This document shows positions 46,266 to 57,720 of a DNA stretch of 64,000 nucleotides, piece by piece. Each line of letters begins with the position of its first letter. The stretch's first letter is position 1. Below the pieces are notes generated by a model, which searched no databases, was not told the DNA's origin, and was given only the letters and a program-made list of their open reading frames with translations. The position numbers and the translations under genes are program-made. The stretch is from Podocnemis expansa (lineage: Eukaryota; Chordata; Testudines; Podocnemididae): NCBI GenBank assembly GCA_007922195.1, contig ML682067.1, forward strand, positions 1,936,357 through 2,000,356, in the 5' to 3' direction.

Positions 46266-46624
46266 AGTCTGTAAGTGCCACAAGACTTGTTGCTTTTTTT
46301 GCTTTACTAGACTAACACGGCTGCCCCTTTGGAACTTGGTAAGGGCTCTGTGGTTTTTTTGCCTTCCTCTCTAGCATGGGGCATAGCTTACTTGCTAGTG
46401 GATTCTCTGTACTTTAAAGTTTTTAAATCACAATTTGAGGACTTCAGTAACTGAGTCATAGAGGTTTATTACAGGACTGGGTGGGTGGGGTTTTGTGGCC
46501 CACATTGTGCAGGAAGTCAGACTAGATGATAATATTGGTTCCTTTTGACTTTAAAGTCTATGAGAGAAGTAGGATCCTGGCTTCAAGACACCACCTTCCT
46601 CTTAAAAAGTATGTCTTATTCAGA

Positions 46625-46795
46625 GATTTGTAAGTGCTTCAGAGAGGTGGATAAGTATTATTATTGCCATTTCTTCAAAGAAGAAACAGAGAGAGAGAGA
46701 GAGAGAGAGAGTAGTCATGTGACTGGCTCAGTGCCCTACAGCCAGTCAGCATTTGGCACTATTAAATACCAGACACCCCAGCTCCCATTCCTGAA
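46625..46795 (-). mobile_element. MIR SINE, antisense, with (GA)n expansion
   Basis: AGTGCTTCAGAGAGGTGGAT, AAGTATTATTATTGCCATTT, GTCATGTGACTGGCTCAGTG and CCAGACACCCCAGCTCCCAT follow the antisense MIR order. A GA dinucleotide run at about 46688-46711 replaces the usual ACAGAGAGGT position and has grown from it. Confidence 0.7.
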
Positions 46796-47549
46796 TTAAT
46801 TATTAGAAATGGCCATGAGGAATAACAAGGGCAGAGTTCATGATAGCAAGTTATATGATTATTATCCTTGTGGATTTTCTTTCTTTTCTTTTCTATTTGC
46901 ATTTAAAATGCCAGAAGCTTGAAAAAATTGTTTTGTGGAAGCTTTGAAACACACAACCTTTGCTTTGTGACAGTCAAAGAAGAGGGAAAGAAATTATTTT
47001 TTCTTAATAACATGTTCCTGCTGTAATTGCTGTTTAGGATTTCCATTATAGCACATGTGAAGAACAAAAGAAGCAAATTTATTATAGTTAATGAGAACTA
47101 GTAGTTTGCGGCATTGTATTTTTGTTGCTAAGAATGCTTTGATCATATTATAAAAAAGTAATGAAGGAAGCAAAAATTGTTTTCTGAAGAAAGCTGACCA
47201 TTGTTCACGAGTTCAGACAACAAATTTCTTAGGCAATGATACACTCAAGAATTACAAACTGCCTCACATTAATAATTCAGAACATTTTAGATTACAGTTA
47301 GACACTACCCAAGCATGATGAAAGTTTGACAGAGAACAAGAAGTGGAGATACCTCCTTTGTCAGAGACACAGCATTTCAAAGCAGATGGCAAGTGGCTGA
47401 TATAGTCCTGTACATAACAAAAAAGTATTTACATTCATGTACATGATAAGTGCAAAGATAGTTTGAGGATACTATTTCAAAAAAGAATGCCAAAATGCAT
47501 GATTTCATACTGATTTCAAAGATGGTTTCAAATTATGGGAAACTTAAGT
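46796..47549. other. Unassigned AT-rich sequence
   Basis: No repeat or gene recognised. Confidence 0.4.
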
Positions 47550-47765
47550 AAGGGTACTTGTCTAGGATTTTAGGGATCTTTGTTCAAGGCCCTTTGCCAC
47601 CATAGATTTCCTGGGTGGTTGCTTAGCATCTCTGTATCTCAATTCCCTTTATGTAAAATAGCAGTCTCCTATAGCACATTGCTGTTTTGAAGATAAATAC
47701 AATAAAAACACTGAGTGCTCAGATTTTATGGCTATGGAAGCTACAAAGTACTTTAAATGAGAGAG
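47550..47765 (+). mobile_element. MIR SINE, nearly full length
   Basis: GATTTTAGGGATCTTTGTTC, CTTTGCCACCATAGATTTCC, GCATCTCTGTATCTCAATTC, CCTTTATGTAAAATAGCAGT and CATTGCTGTTTTGAAGATAA match successive parts of the MIR consensus, including its central core. It is heavily diverged. Confidence 0.72.
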
Positions 47766-48863
47766 TTTTTTAGAATATTATTTTGTTGACCTTGTAAATG
47801 TTGGGCTTAGTTGAAGATGGCCCACCTGAATGTTAAATTAGAGAGACCTAGAGTAGGTAATCTGATGTTGTTATATGTACATCTTTCTGGATTCTGGTCT
47901 GAGCCTGATTAAGATTAAAAAATAGCCCAAATTCACATAGGAAGTCTGAGACAGAACCAGGAAATGAATGGAGATTTCTCAAGTCCCCATCCAGTGCAAA
48001 AGCAGGAACCTGAGGCACTTGTCAGACATGATGGGGTAGAATTTAAAAAACCATCAGCTGACTTGTACTTGTAAAAATGTATTTATAATCCGCTTTTGCA
48101 TTTTTAATTATCCAGTTTGCGCACACAAATGCAGAACTACATGCCTAACTGCAGGTGTGTGGTGGATGTCAAGGCCATCCCCAAGGGTGTGTGGGGTCCT
48201 CCTCACTCTCACCATCCCTCCAACTCATGCAGACTCAAGTAGTCCCCAACAGGATGGGCCCTGTTGACCCAATTTAGGACAGAACCCAGGTGGGGCTACA
48301 AGAAGATGCAGTGGAAGTTGGGGTATGGAGACAGGCCCCTTTTGGACTAATTAATGGTCTCAGCTGAGAGACAGCTTCAGGTTGACATCAACAGACACAG
48401 GACTTCAAGAGACCATGTTGGACTGTTACACTGAGCCCAGGAGCACTGCAGGACACTTTTGTCCTAGCAGTATGCCCTGGAAGGGGTTTGTTTGTTTTTT
48501 GCATGTGGATTGTGTGTGACTTTCTTAGGGGGCTGAATAATCAAAGACTTATCTGGTAAACACAGCAGCTGACAGTGCACTGTGAGCAGGGGAAATTGAG
48601 AAAAGTGCTGTCAGGGACGCACTCAACCAGAGGTTGCTCATGAGCAGGGAGTGCACCCCATTATGCTGCCACAATAAGCTGTCTATTTCGTTGGCATGTT
48701 TAGGGATATAATAATTAGATCTGAATATAGTAAGTAACTACAATACTAATAAACCCAGGATACCTAGTGTTCAATGGTGATCACATGAGCACCAAAAGCT
48801 TCGGTGGCACTATAAGAGTGCCAGTGATACACATAAACTAAATATCTAGTCAAACCACCTTAA
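47766..48863. other. Mostly unassigned, with a short antisense MIR scrap
   Basis: About 47920-48005 (CACATAGGAAGTCTGAGACA, GAACCAGGAAATGAATGGAG, AAGTCCCCATCCAGTGC) is an antisense MIR fragment. The rest, including the GC-richer 48150-48660 part, is not recognised. Confidence 0.5.
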
Positions 48864-49188
48864 CAGGGGGTGTAGCTATGGGTGGGCCTGGGCCCACCTG
48901 CTTGGCCAGCAGGCCTGTCCACTGGAGCACCTCTTGACTGCATCAGCGCTGCAGGCAGATGAGCTGGGTGGACTGCTCACAGCCCACACTGCCTTGCTGT
49001 TCCAGCCATAGGCAGTCACTGCCGCCTTGACATAGCAGGGGGGAGAGGTTGTCTTTTCCCCTCCCTTCACCTCATGCTCCATTTGCTTAGCACCGGAGCC
49101 TCATCAGGAACCTTGACAAGAAGCAAGGACTAGCCGGGTCCACCCCAAAGACTCGAAGGCCCAGAAAATAGGGCTGGCTCTAGCCCTG
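48864..49188. mobile_element. Possible DNA transposon with CAGGG...CCCTG ends
   Basis: The left end CAGGGGGTGTAGCTATGGGT and the right end GGCTGGCTCTAGCCCTG can be aligned as inverted repeats. The flanks caccttaa and tgctttaa share five of eight positions. The interior is GC-rich compared with its flanks. The evidence is weaker than for the other hAT calls. Confidence 0.42.
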
Positions 49189-49917
49189 TGCTTTAAGGAC
49201 CTAGCTAAAGATCAATAGGAGTGGTGCAAACTCTGCACAGAGGCACGTTCTTTTGGGATTTTCTGTGATGATTGATGACTACTTCTTATTCACAGTTCCT
49301 TTACCTGTCTAGATTCTTAAGATAGTGTTCAGTTAGCTACAGGTCCAGAGGTAAGTTGGATAAGTAAAACAGCTGAGTTATCTGCTGGTTTCAGAACACT
49401 CATCTGTTTACAGAAGCACTGCAAGTTCATTACATAGTGTCTGATTTTTGCTGCATTTATTTTGGAGATAGAGAGCTGCATTGGGTTTGTAGTAAGTTGT
49501 GTCAAGAATAAAGGTGAAAGAGACAATCAGCTTTGTGGAGAAGACTGATTTGTTAGTAACTGTTTTTTCTAAGTTTTAATATCTATTATATTTGGAGCAT
49601 TGTGAATGCAATGGTTAAATGTACATTATAAATAAAACAGGGGACACTAGTCCTGTCTTTTCAACTGTGAATTCTAAATGGTGCTGTGATTTCCAAACTA
49701 TGGGTTATTGATGCCACTGCGAAATGATGGATGGTTTTAATCTAGCTAAAAGGAAAAGGCCAAAGTCCAATTCTCTAGTATTACTCATAGAAAGTTCCAT
49801 TCTGTAGCTTAAGGTTTTTTGCATATCAATTGACACGGTAGTTATTCTGCTTAAAGTATTGCTGTAAGCCCGGAGATACTATCCTAATGAGCTTTTTTAC
49901 TCTTTATCTCTAATTAG
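49189..49917. other. Unassigned sequence
   Basis: No repeat recognised. The last 70 bases contain TACTATCCTAATGAG and a long pyrimidine tract leading to the microexon candidate. Confidence 0.4.
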
Positions 49918-49932
49918 TCAGAGGGTAATGAG
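49918..49932 (+). other. Speculative 15-nt microexon candidate
   Basis: The upstream side has a branch-point-like ATCCTAATGAG, a tract TTTTTTACTCTTTATCTCTA and then ATTAG. The downstream side is GTGAGTAAAA after a GAG end. Exon length is 15, a multiple of three, and the phase-0 frame reads SEGNE. An alternative acceptor four bases later (TCAG) would leave 11 nt. Splice signals this complete around so short a frame-preserving segment resemble neural microexons, but the gene is unrecognised and chance is not excluded. Confidence 0.33.
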
Positions 49933-49938
49933 GTGAGT

Positions 49939-50861
49939 AAAATTTTCTCTAATCTCTTGACAGCTATTTTTTGATTAAATGCTCATATCCATGATACCAT
50001 AAAAAAGAGAAGTAGGATAAGTGCTACAGTGTTGGGGGTGTGACTTATGTCTTGATTTAGATTTAGAAATAGAGGGAAAATAGAGCAGGAAGGAAGAAGA
50101 AAAGAGCTATTAGGACAGACCTTAAATTATGAGAGTGTTTGGATTGACCTATAAAATTTGATGCTGAAGTCATGAGACCTCAAGTTTCCCTGAAACTTAA
50201 GAATACCGTCTAGTCTGAACTGCTTCAAATATACATTTTTATCACAGAGTATTCCTTTCCTCTGATGGAAGGATTTGCATTAAAATGAGATTTAGTCAAG
50301 ATGCGTGTATAGATGTGAATCACTAGGGGGATTATCTCTGTGACACATTTGTTAACATGATCTAAATATTTGGTTTCTGTACATTGAGGTGATTTATGCT
50401 TGCTTGTGCAGGTTTTCTTTTAATATATTTATTATATGGATTTCCTCCTCTTTTCTCAAGCTGCCTAGACACTGATTTCTCAGTTGTCGCATTTGTTGTT
50501 GATACTCAAGTCACTATATATACCAATTTGTGAGATGTAATATACCACAATTTTTTTTGTAATAGTCTTGAGCATCCTATTTTCTTAGGTATTTTATGAG
50601 AAATAGTTTGGTGATTTGATTTTTCATTTGAATTTTAAAACTTGGTTTTTTTATGTTAAGTGGCAGGGAAAAGAAAGCAGAGCAAGACTTTGAGTGAAAT
50701 TTATTACATCAGTTATATGAAAAACAAATATCAATTTATCTAATCTAGTGTATATCTGTGCCCCCCATCATTGTGCCATCTAAAATAGTTGAAGTGTTTG
50801 TTGTAACAGATGGGGACATAAAAATATTGTTTCCTTATGCCAAAAAGAAACTTGGTTAAAC
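49939..50861. other. Unassigned AT-rich sequence
   Basis: No repeat or gene recognised. Confidence 0.4.
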
Positions 50862-51076
50862 AGTTCCAAAGGAGTAGCCATGTTAGTCCACTTCAACAAA
50901 ACAAACAAGGAGTGCTGTGGCACTTAAAAGACTAACAGATTTAATTATTGCATGAGCTTTCACGGGAGAAAATCCCATTTCATCAAGCATCTGACAAAGT
51001 GGGATATTCTCCCACAAAAGCTCATGTAATAAATAAATTAGTCAGTCTTAGGTGCCACAGGACTTGTTTGTTTTTG
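50862..51076. mobile_element. PLE tail inverted pair
   Basis: The left arm (reverse) runs from AGTTCCAAAGGAGTAGCCAT to AAATCCCATTTCATCAAGCA. The right arm (forward) runs from CATCTGACAAAGTGGGATAT to AGGTGCCACAGGACTTGTTT. They meet exactly at the ribozyme-like core. The right-arm core has CTGACAA (50991-50997), an intact GTGGG/CCCAC stem and AAAA. The left-arm core (read on the minus strand) has CTTGATGA, an interrupted stem II and GAAA. Confidence 0.85.
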
Positions 51077-51831
51077 GTTAAATAGGAAGATGAGAATATG
51101 GTAGCCCAATGACAACTTTTTTTTTTTTTTTAAGTTGTCAGGATTGACAAGCAGGGGTAAATATTGAACAGAAGACTGAGGGCCTAACACCAAATAACCC
51201 TTGCAAAATTATCATGAAAAAATATACTAGCCCCAGAACAGAACCTGCAACGCTAATGTTGTAAAGATCCTGTATTACATGATTTACCTATCAAAAAATT
51301 ACTTACCTTTGGTGAGTGAGTGAACAAACTTTGCAAAGCTACCTTAAATTAAATCTACACACAAAACTTTGAATCCTTTTGGCCAGAATTCCTGGATACT
51401 CATCTGGGCAAGTAAATGTCTGGTTTCCTGCTTGACTCAGAAAAACTACTAAGTGTTTTGCTGGAGTTGGAATGAAAGACAATCTTATCTTTTATCTCTA
51501 AACATTTATTCTTAGAAACAGCAACTTTGATGGGATTCGTATTGCTATGTCTTCAGAGGCAAAGCTGAAGAATAGTCAGCTTGAAGTTGTCATTGGACAT
51601 ATGGATGCCTGATTTACCAAGTTACACGAACTGTTTGTCACACAGTTTCACTGATTGTCTCTATATAGCAACATAGTTTTAGAAAAGGCCTGTTGCGGAA
51701 ATGTGCAAATTGTCAGTCTGCTACACTGATTTACATAAATCTGGTGAGCAAAGATGAGGAGGAAAGAGGCCTGTATCATTGTCTCTAAAATTACTTTGAA
51801 ACACCATCAAATCCTCAACAACTACATGTAT
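51077..51831. other. Unassigned sequence
   Basis: A T/A homopolymer run lies near 51117-51133. Nothing else recognised. Confidence 0.4.
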
Positions 51832-52012
51832 AACTGTTCCACAGGGTTAACCATGTTAGTGTAGTTCAGCCAAACAAACAAGGAGTCCTGTGGCACTTTT
51901 GAAAACTAACAAATGTATTTATTGTATGAGCTTTCATTGGACAAAATCTCACTTCATCAGATGCTTTGAAGATGGGGAATTTACAGAATAGGAGGAAAAT
52001 ATATGCAGGGAA
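51832..52012 (-). mobile_element. PLE 3' end, antisense, single
   Basis: It is the tail from CTGTTCCACAGGGTTAACCA (reverse of the terminal GGTAGCC...GGAAC part) through the core and about 50 bases of 3' untranslated sequence (reverse of CTGCATATATTTTCCTCCTA). Unlike the other antisense arms it has no forward partner. Confidence 0.8.
51928..51963 (-). ncRNA. Hammerhead-like core in antisense PLE tail
   Basis: On the minus strand the boxes CTGATGA (51954-51960) and GAAA (51932-51935) are both intact and correctly spaced. Helix II is eroded (GTGAG against CCAAT), leaving about three of five pairs, one of them a wobble. Probably inactive now, but it confirms that CTGATGA...GAAA is the ancestral layout of the family. 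Confidence 0.5.
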
Positions 52013-53747
52013 GTGTAACAATGTAATACAAGTTTAACCAACTGCTTACTGTACATGTTGGTCTTAGTGGACATATTCTTCTTGTGGTGTAGCTTGGCTG
52101 TGAAAGAAAATGACTCTTCCAAAATTAATTTAATCACAACAGGCCTGTATGCAGCTATGTACACTGTGGAATTGGTGAAGACCGTAGTCAGTGACCAAAA
52201 GTAAATCCTTCCCAGCCCTATCACCCTGTTCTCTGCTGGGAACATGGAACAAAATCTGTTTGTCGACTCTATCATAATGAACACTCAGGAGCAACAGCAG
52301 GCAATGCTATGCTAGTGGAGCACTAATCTAGTGCTGTTTTATATGATCAAATCTAGACTTCAAACCAGATGGAAATCATCCATAATATTATTTAAATAGT
52401 CAAATCTTTGCTTGAATTTGACAAACTACATTACATCATATCAATGTTGCCCCCCCCCCCCATGGTAGTGGCTTCATATTTACATTAAATTGAAAACTAC
52501 ATTTACAGGGACAAGTGTATGGGAAACCCTGATGATAATTCAGAATCCAACCCATACAATGCAGAGAGATGCTTTAAACAACCTCAGCAACTGTTTATTT
52601 TTTATTTACATGAGCAAGTGAGTTCACAGCCCAAAATTTAAAAAAAAAAAAAAAATTGCTTGGCCAATAACCAAATTTGAAATCTTACATACCTATGAGC
52701 AAATCATGAGAATTTTTCTCTTCTACCTGGGCTAAATGTTTACCACAGAGATTTTAAAAATATTTTAATGTGAGAAAGGTTGTAACTGACAAGTAAATAG
52801 CCTGTTTCTACTGTAGTTGTCTGAGGTCTAGTGCTTTCAGAAATAAGTATTTGTAATTCCAATTTGGATGCTGAATGCCATAACTCAAATTTAGATGTCA
52901 AATTCTTAGCAAGTACAGTAGATCTTTATTAATTCCTCACCATACTTTACAAAGCTGCAATTATTTCACCTTTTTAAAAGCTTTGACAGTGATGCTTAGT
53001 GCTCTTTCTTCAAAAATATTATTTTACATAACATATCCTCTACATATTTTATAAATGGAGACCTAAATTATGTATTTGGAAAATTCTGTCAAGCATAGGA
53101 AAAAGTCTCACAAGAATATTTTTAAAGACTCCTGAAATGATTGGAAAAGAAATTTAACACACTCTTTCCCTGTTAAAGGTCTTACTGAGATTAAGAAAAA
53201 TCCCCTAAATTAAACAAAATGATTAATCCTGTTTCAAAGATGAAGTCTGCAATATTTAAAATAACAAAACAAAATGACGACTCATACAGCCAAGATGTGG
53301 AGTGAGTAAAACATGCACATTGTTTAGAGGAGCAAATGTAAAGTGAGATGTTTAAGGAAGGTTGAGAGAAAAGGGAGTCAAATTTATTGCTCTGTTATTT
53401 ATGCACCTGGCATACAAGGCATTTATGGCTATTTATTCTCTATCACGGTTTTCTTTACAAGGATTTTCATTCTTGATAAGCTTCTCCTACATATATTCTA
53501 GCTGTAAATGTAGGTTTTGAGACTTCAGTCTATGAGGACTGTCTGTCTTGTCATTATTAATGTATTTCCCACATTATGAGGACAGTTGCTTGTTTAATAC
53601 CGTCTCCTTGAGTTGCGAACTATACTGGGTTTTGATGCTTGGTCTGCTGCTTTTCAGTATTTATATTATTCCATTTTGCAGCAACAAGTTTGTTTTGGAT
53701 TTACTAATAATAATTCTGGCAGTGATACACTCAGTTCTGTATTTCAG
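52013..53747. other. Unassigned AT-rich sequence
   Basis: Short homopolymers occur (C run near 52449, A run near 52639). No repeat family or gene recognised. Confidence 0.45.
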
Positions 53748-54430
53748 TTTCATAGAAACATAGAATCATAGGGTTGGAAGGGACCTCATAGGTCATCTAG
53801 TCCAACCCCCTGCCAGAGGCAGGACCACTCCCACTAAACCATCCCAGTCATGGTTTTATCCAGCTGGGCCTTAAACACCTCCAAAGATGGTGACTCCACC
53901 ACCTCCCTTGGCAGCTCATTCCAATGTTTCACCACTCGCCTAGTAAAAAAGTTTTTTCTAATATCCAGCCTCGACCTCCCTAAACGCAACTTGAGACCAT
54001 TGCTCCTTGTCCTGTCCTCCTTTACTACCGAGAATAGTCGAGCTCTATCCTCCTTGGAGCACCCCTTCAAGTAGTTGAAGGTTGCTATCAAATCCCCCCT
54101 CAATCTTCTCTTCTGCAGACTAAATAAGCCTAATGCTTTCAGTCTTTCCTCATAGGGCTTGTGCTCCAGCCCTTTAATCCTTTTGGTTGCCCTCCTCTGA
54201 ACTCTCTCCAGTAGGTCCCTGTCCTTTTTGTAGTGGGGAGCCCAAAACTGAACACAGTATTCTAGATGTGGCCTCACCAGTGCAGAATAGAGGGGAATGA
54301 TCACATCCCTTGATCTGCTGGTAACACTTCTTTTGATGTAGCCCTGTATGCCATTGGCCTTTTTGGCAGTAAGAGCACACTGCTGACTCACATCTAGCTT
54401 CCCATCTACCATGACCCCCAGTTTCTGCGC
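53748..54430 (-). mobile_element. Antisense CR1 LINE with open C-terminal frame
   Basis: It starts with the antisense terminus CATAGAAACATAGAATCATA, GGGTTGGAAGGGACCTCATA and runs up to CATCTAGCTTCCCATCTACC near 54410. It is 5' truncated. It is the least diverged CR1 of the window, retaining a 192-codon frame, so it is probably among the youngest copies here. Confidence 0.92.
53834..54412 (-). pseudogene. CR1 ORF2 C-terminal fragment, 192 codons open
   Basis: The minus-strand frame reads through [62 protein letters not shown] and ends with [20 protein letters not shown] plus [13 protein letters not shown]. This is the conserved C-terminal region downstream of the CR1 reverse transcriptase. 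The Met start is incidental, because homology begins upstream of it. The polymerase domain and N-terminal endonuclease are missing, so it cannot mobilise itself. Confidence 0.9.
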
Positions 54431-57400
54431 TTACTCATCTAGAGCTTGATTTTTTTTTAATAAAGTGTTCTTCAGTTTCGCAGATATAAATTTGTTAACC
54501 AAAAAATAATCACAAATAGTCACAAATGATACCATTTATTAAATCTCTAACTACCTAAACGAACAATCAGATAAGTTGGAATCCAAACACAGACTGTGAA
54601 AGAAGTGCCAAATCAAGCTAATTAAGGTCCAAAACTGGAAGACTTTCCAACTTTCTGAAGCTTAGTGTGGGTAACAGTCACTTGATGGCTCAAATGTTTG
54701 CCCATGGTTACTTTTACAGCACATGATTTTTGATTCCATTGCTAGAAATCTTGATTTGTTGCTTAGTTCAGGGAGACATACTATGTGACCTCTTGAGGAA
54801 CCTTCCAGTCTTTATTTTCGATGATTATTCCTTGAGAAGATGTTAACAAATGGCCTGAGGATGAGATCCTGACCCGGATTAAGTGGCTCTTCCCCCCTTC
54901 TTCACAGTGAGGAATTTTGGCAATAATCAAAATATTTTAAGTAACTGTGTATCTCCCTTCAGCTGCCTAATACCTGCTTACCATAGTTTCTTCAGTGCCC
55001 TGAGTCAATGGAAAATGCCCTCCTATCAACTCAATGCTATGCTAATTGAGGGGGTGATCTTCAGGGATCAACTTTCCTATCGATTTGATTGAAGCAAATT
55101 TGCCACCAACAGAAAAGATAGGCTCTGAGTAATGTCTAACTGTACAACTAGTTCTGTTGATTTTAGTGTGACAGCTCCTGGGGAAATACACTACAGAATG
55201 TGAGGGTGGAAGAACCATGGACAGAGTAACTAAAAACGTTAATTATCAACAGCAGAGATTTTCCTTCTTTGATTTTGTACTCATCTGGATTAGAATTCTC
55301 TGGTTCACACTTAGGTCTCATCAAATTTATGGTGCTAATGTACATATATTAAAAATAGTAATAATTTGAGACTGAGTACTTTAAATTCTTTATTTACATG
55401 TATCCCATCAGGATCCTCCCTAAACCATTTTCATCTGTAACAGAATCATGTAGGTAGTATTGTAAGGTGAACAACATTATTTTATTATACTTAATTTACT
55501 CGAAAAACATTGATTGTGCACTACTTAATTATGCGTAAGACTTTCCATATTATATATCCCAAGTTCTATAGGTAATCTGTTGCCTTTTTTCTAATGATTT
55601 CCTATTCCCTAACACATCAAGCTATAATAGGGCACACTTTACATTAATGTTAATTTATGAAGAGTTGCTTTGATAAATGATTAGTTAATTGTTATAGCAT
55701 CTAAGAGGTCAAAAGGTTGTTTAGAATCATAGCTTCTAACCATCTGTAAGACCTACTTGTGCTGATAACTAATATAAGATGTAGTAACTTGCATCTGTAA
55801 TATGCACCTATTGATCAGTTTAACTCTTTATAAAACATTTCTAAGCGGAGCCATCATGTAGAGCATGACTCTATTAAAAACCCCTTATTTTCTGACCTGA
55901 TTATTTGGTGTCAAGTCCTTCATTTTTTTATACTTTTTGACTGTGGAATTCTCTAGTGTTTTGCATAGTACCTAATTTTTTAAAAACTTCAGTTAAAAGC
56001 GGGAAAAAAAAGGGTTTAATTATTTTGGTTTGTATTCTGTCTCATCCATTCAGCTTTGTTTCTACAATCCTCTGGGGTGATCATACTAAGATCAATGTAT
56101 TCAATACAGTAATTTCATGAGTGAGTGGCACAAAGTGTGAAACAAAATGGTTTCCTTATCTCCTCTAACTGTTCAGCCCTAACAAATTTTAGTACATGCA
56201 AAGCAAGTACTTTTAAAATGGCAATTTTGAAGCCTAAACAATTACAAAGCTGAGTATATTTTGTTTCAGAACATTCCACAGCAGTTTTAAGTGACTGTAT
56301 GTTACATTGCTGATCGAACAAGACAGTAGTGTAGACAGACTTTCAATAGCAGTAATCATCATTTTATGCATTAATGTTTTTCTATATAAAATTAATCCTT
56401 CAGCTTCAGCAGCTTTTTCAGAATAAGTTTTGTCTTTGACTAAAATACTTATGAGATGGAGGAAATGAGTGCGAGATTGATTTGGGGACAGAAGCAAAGG
56501 ATAAACATTAGTTCTTTAATTAGAATGTATTTTCTCTTAAAACTTACTCCTGCATTCCCTTGATAAATTAAAGATGATCTTCATTTGAAACATTACTTAA
56601 TCCCTTTAATGCTTTTACTATTTCTTTTTATGCATTCACAGCTGTGGCAAATGAGGACAGGGTATGATCCAGTGGTGTGAGCTTACTTCAGGGACATGTG
56701 AGAGTTCTTTTTTCTGGTAATAGAGAATTCTAACTCTTTAGTTTGATGCAGGAGTGATTTTAGAATAGCAGTAATAATTCATTTCAAAACATGGAAATTG
56801 GAGAGATTCCACTAAGTATGAGGGAGTAGCTTTATGAATTCCTGTTTGTCAGAAAGCAAATAATTATATGTCAATAATAACTGTTGATACAACTGACCTG
56901 TAAAGCTTTAATTGTGCTTGATATGTAACTCAGCTCAGCAATGTGGAAAACCCACCTAGTTCTTGAGTTAGTGTCCAAACTTACCTTGATCCCTTACCAG
57001 GGATTTGGCTTTATTGGTAACTTACAGAAAATGACACAGCATAAACTTCCTTCTGGAGCCTGGCTGTTTCCAGGGTTTCCCTCCAGGATCCTTTTGTGTC
57101 TTAGTTTCTTAGTACCTGCTCCATCAACTTTCCCAGCTCCTTCCATTCAAATGGAATTCATGAAATACACCTGCCACATGTGAGTGGCAGTAGTTCATCA
57201 CTCCTAGGCAAGATTCTGACATTCTGATACAAAAAGCTTTTTCCTGTATTCTTTCTGAGGCAGACAGAGAGGAAACATGTCATAGAAGAAAGTCAAATAT
57301 TTTCTTTTGGCCGAAATTAGAGATGGTAGGGTTCTTGTCTATTCCCTAAATTAAAGAATTGCACAGCTCTGGTGGTTTTAGAAGCTCAGAGAGGATAATT

Positions 57401-57604
57401 GTAATTTTTGAAAAAAGAAGAGTGAAGAAATGACAGTAAAATTCTGACCCTACTGTACTGAATTGAAGTGTTGGTATTGATTTCCAGGGTCCCTGGATTT
57501 CACCTTAGAAATTGAACCTAGGTCTAAGGAATATTAGTGCAACGGGTCCTGATGTCTCTTTGATGCATCAGTAGTGTGAGTACTAACCAAAATTAAGCTG
57601 TAAT
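54431..57604. other. Unassigned AT-rich sequence
   Basis: I see no repeat families or coding domains in this 3.2-kb stretch. Frames of 60-90 codons have no motifs. Confidence 0.45.
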
Positions 57605-57720
57605 TACTAATAAAAGTACTTAGCACCCATATAAGAGCTTTCATCCAAGAATTTCAAAGGACTTCACAAACATTAAGCAATTAAACTTTCCAACATCCTT
57701 GTGAGATAAATATTCTTCCA
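57605..57720 (+). mobile_element. MIR or L2 3' fragment
   Basis: AAGAGCTTTCATCCAAGAAT, TTCAAAGGACTTCACAAACA, TTAAGCAATTAAACTTTCCA and CATCCTTGTGAGATAAAT match the 3' portion shared by MIR and L2 (CAAAGCACTTTACAAACATTA...TCACAACACCCTGTGAGGTA). Confidence 0.68.

Larger units (their letters stand above)
45466..46340 (+). mobile_element. Best-preserved PLE of the window, inside CR1
   Basis: It begins CACCATATACAACCCTCAAG, covers the region between reverse transcriptase and endonuclease, the decayed GIY-YIG domain, the 3' untranslated segment and the full tail ending CGGCTGCCCCTTTGGAACTT. The CR1 text on the two sides (ATTGGCA before, TTGGTAAGGGCTCTG after) shares TTGG[CT]A, which may be a short target duplication. 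The ribozyme-like core is intact in both boxes and listed separately. It is 5' truncated, with no reverse-transcriptase core. Confidence 0.9.
44795..46565 (+). mobile_element. CR1 LINE 3' end carrying two nested insertions
   Basis: CR1 pieces lie at 44795-44987 (ACAGGTTTTTAACCATCACA, TTTAGCTGGCTTCAAAACAG), 45348-45465 (GAGTTATGACAGAGAATTCT, GGGTCGGGAAGGAATTTTCT) and 46341-46565 (CTTGCTAGTGGATTCTCTGT, TAGATGATAATATTGG, TTTAAAGTCTATGAG). They are collinear with the copies at 2.3 and 58.5 kb once the MITE and the PLE are removed. The order of events is therefore CR1 first, then the two insertions. Confidence 0.9.
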
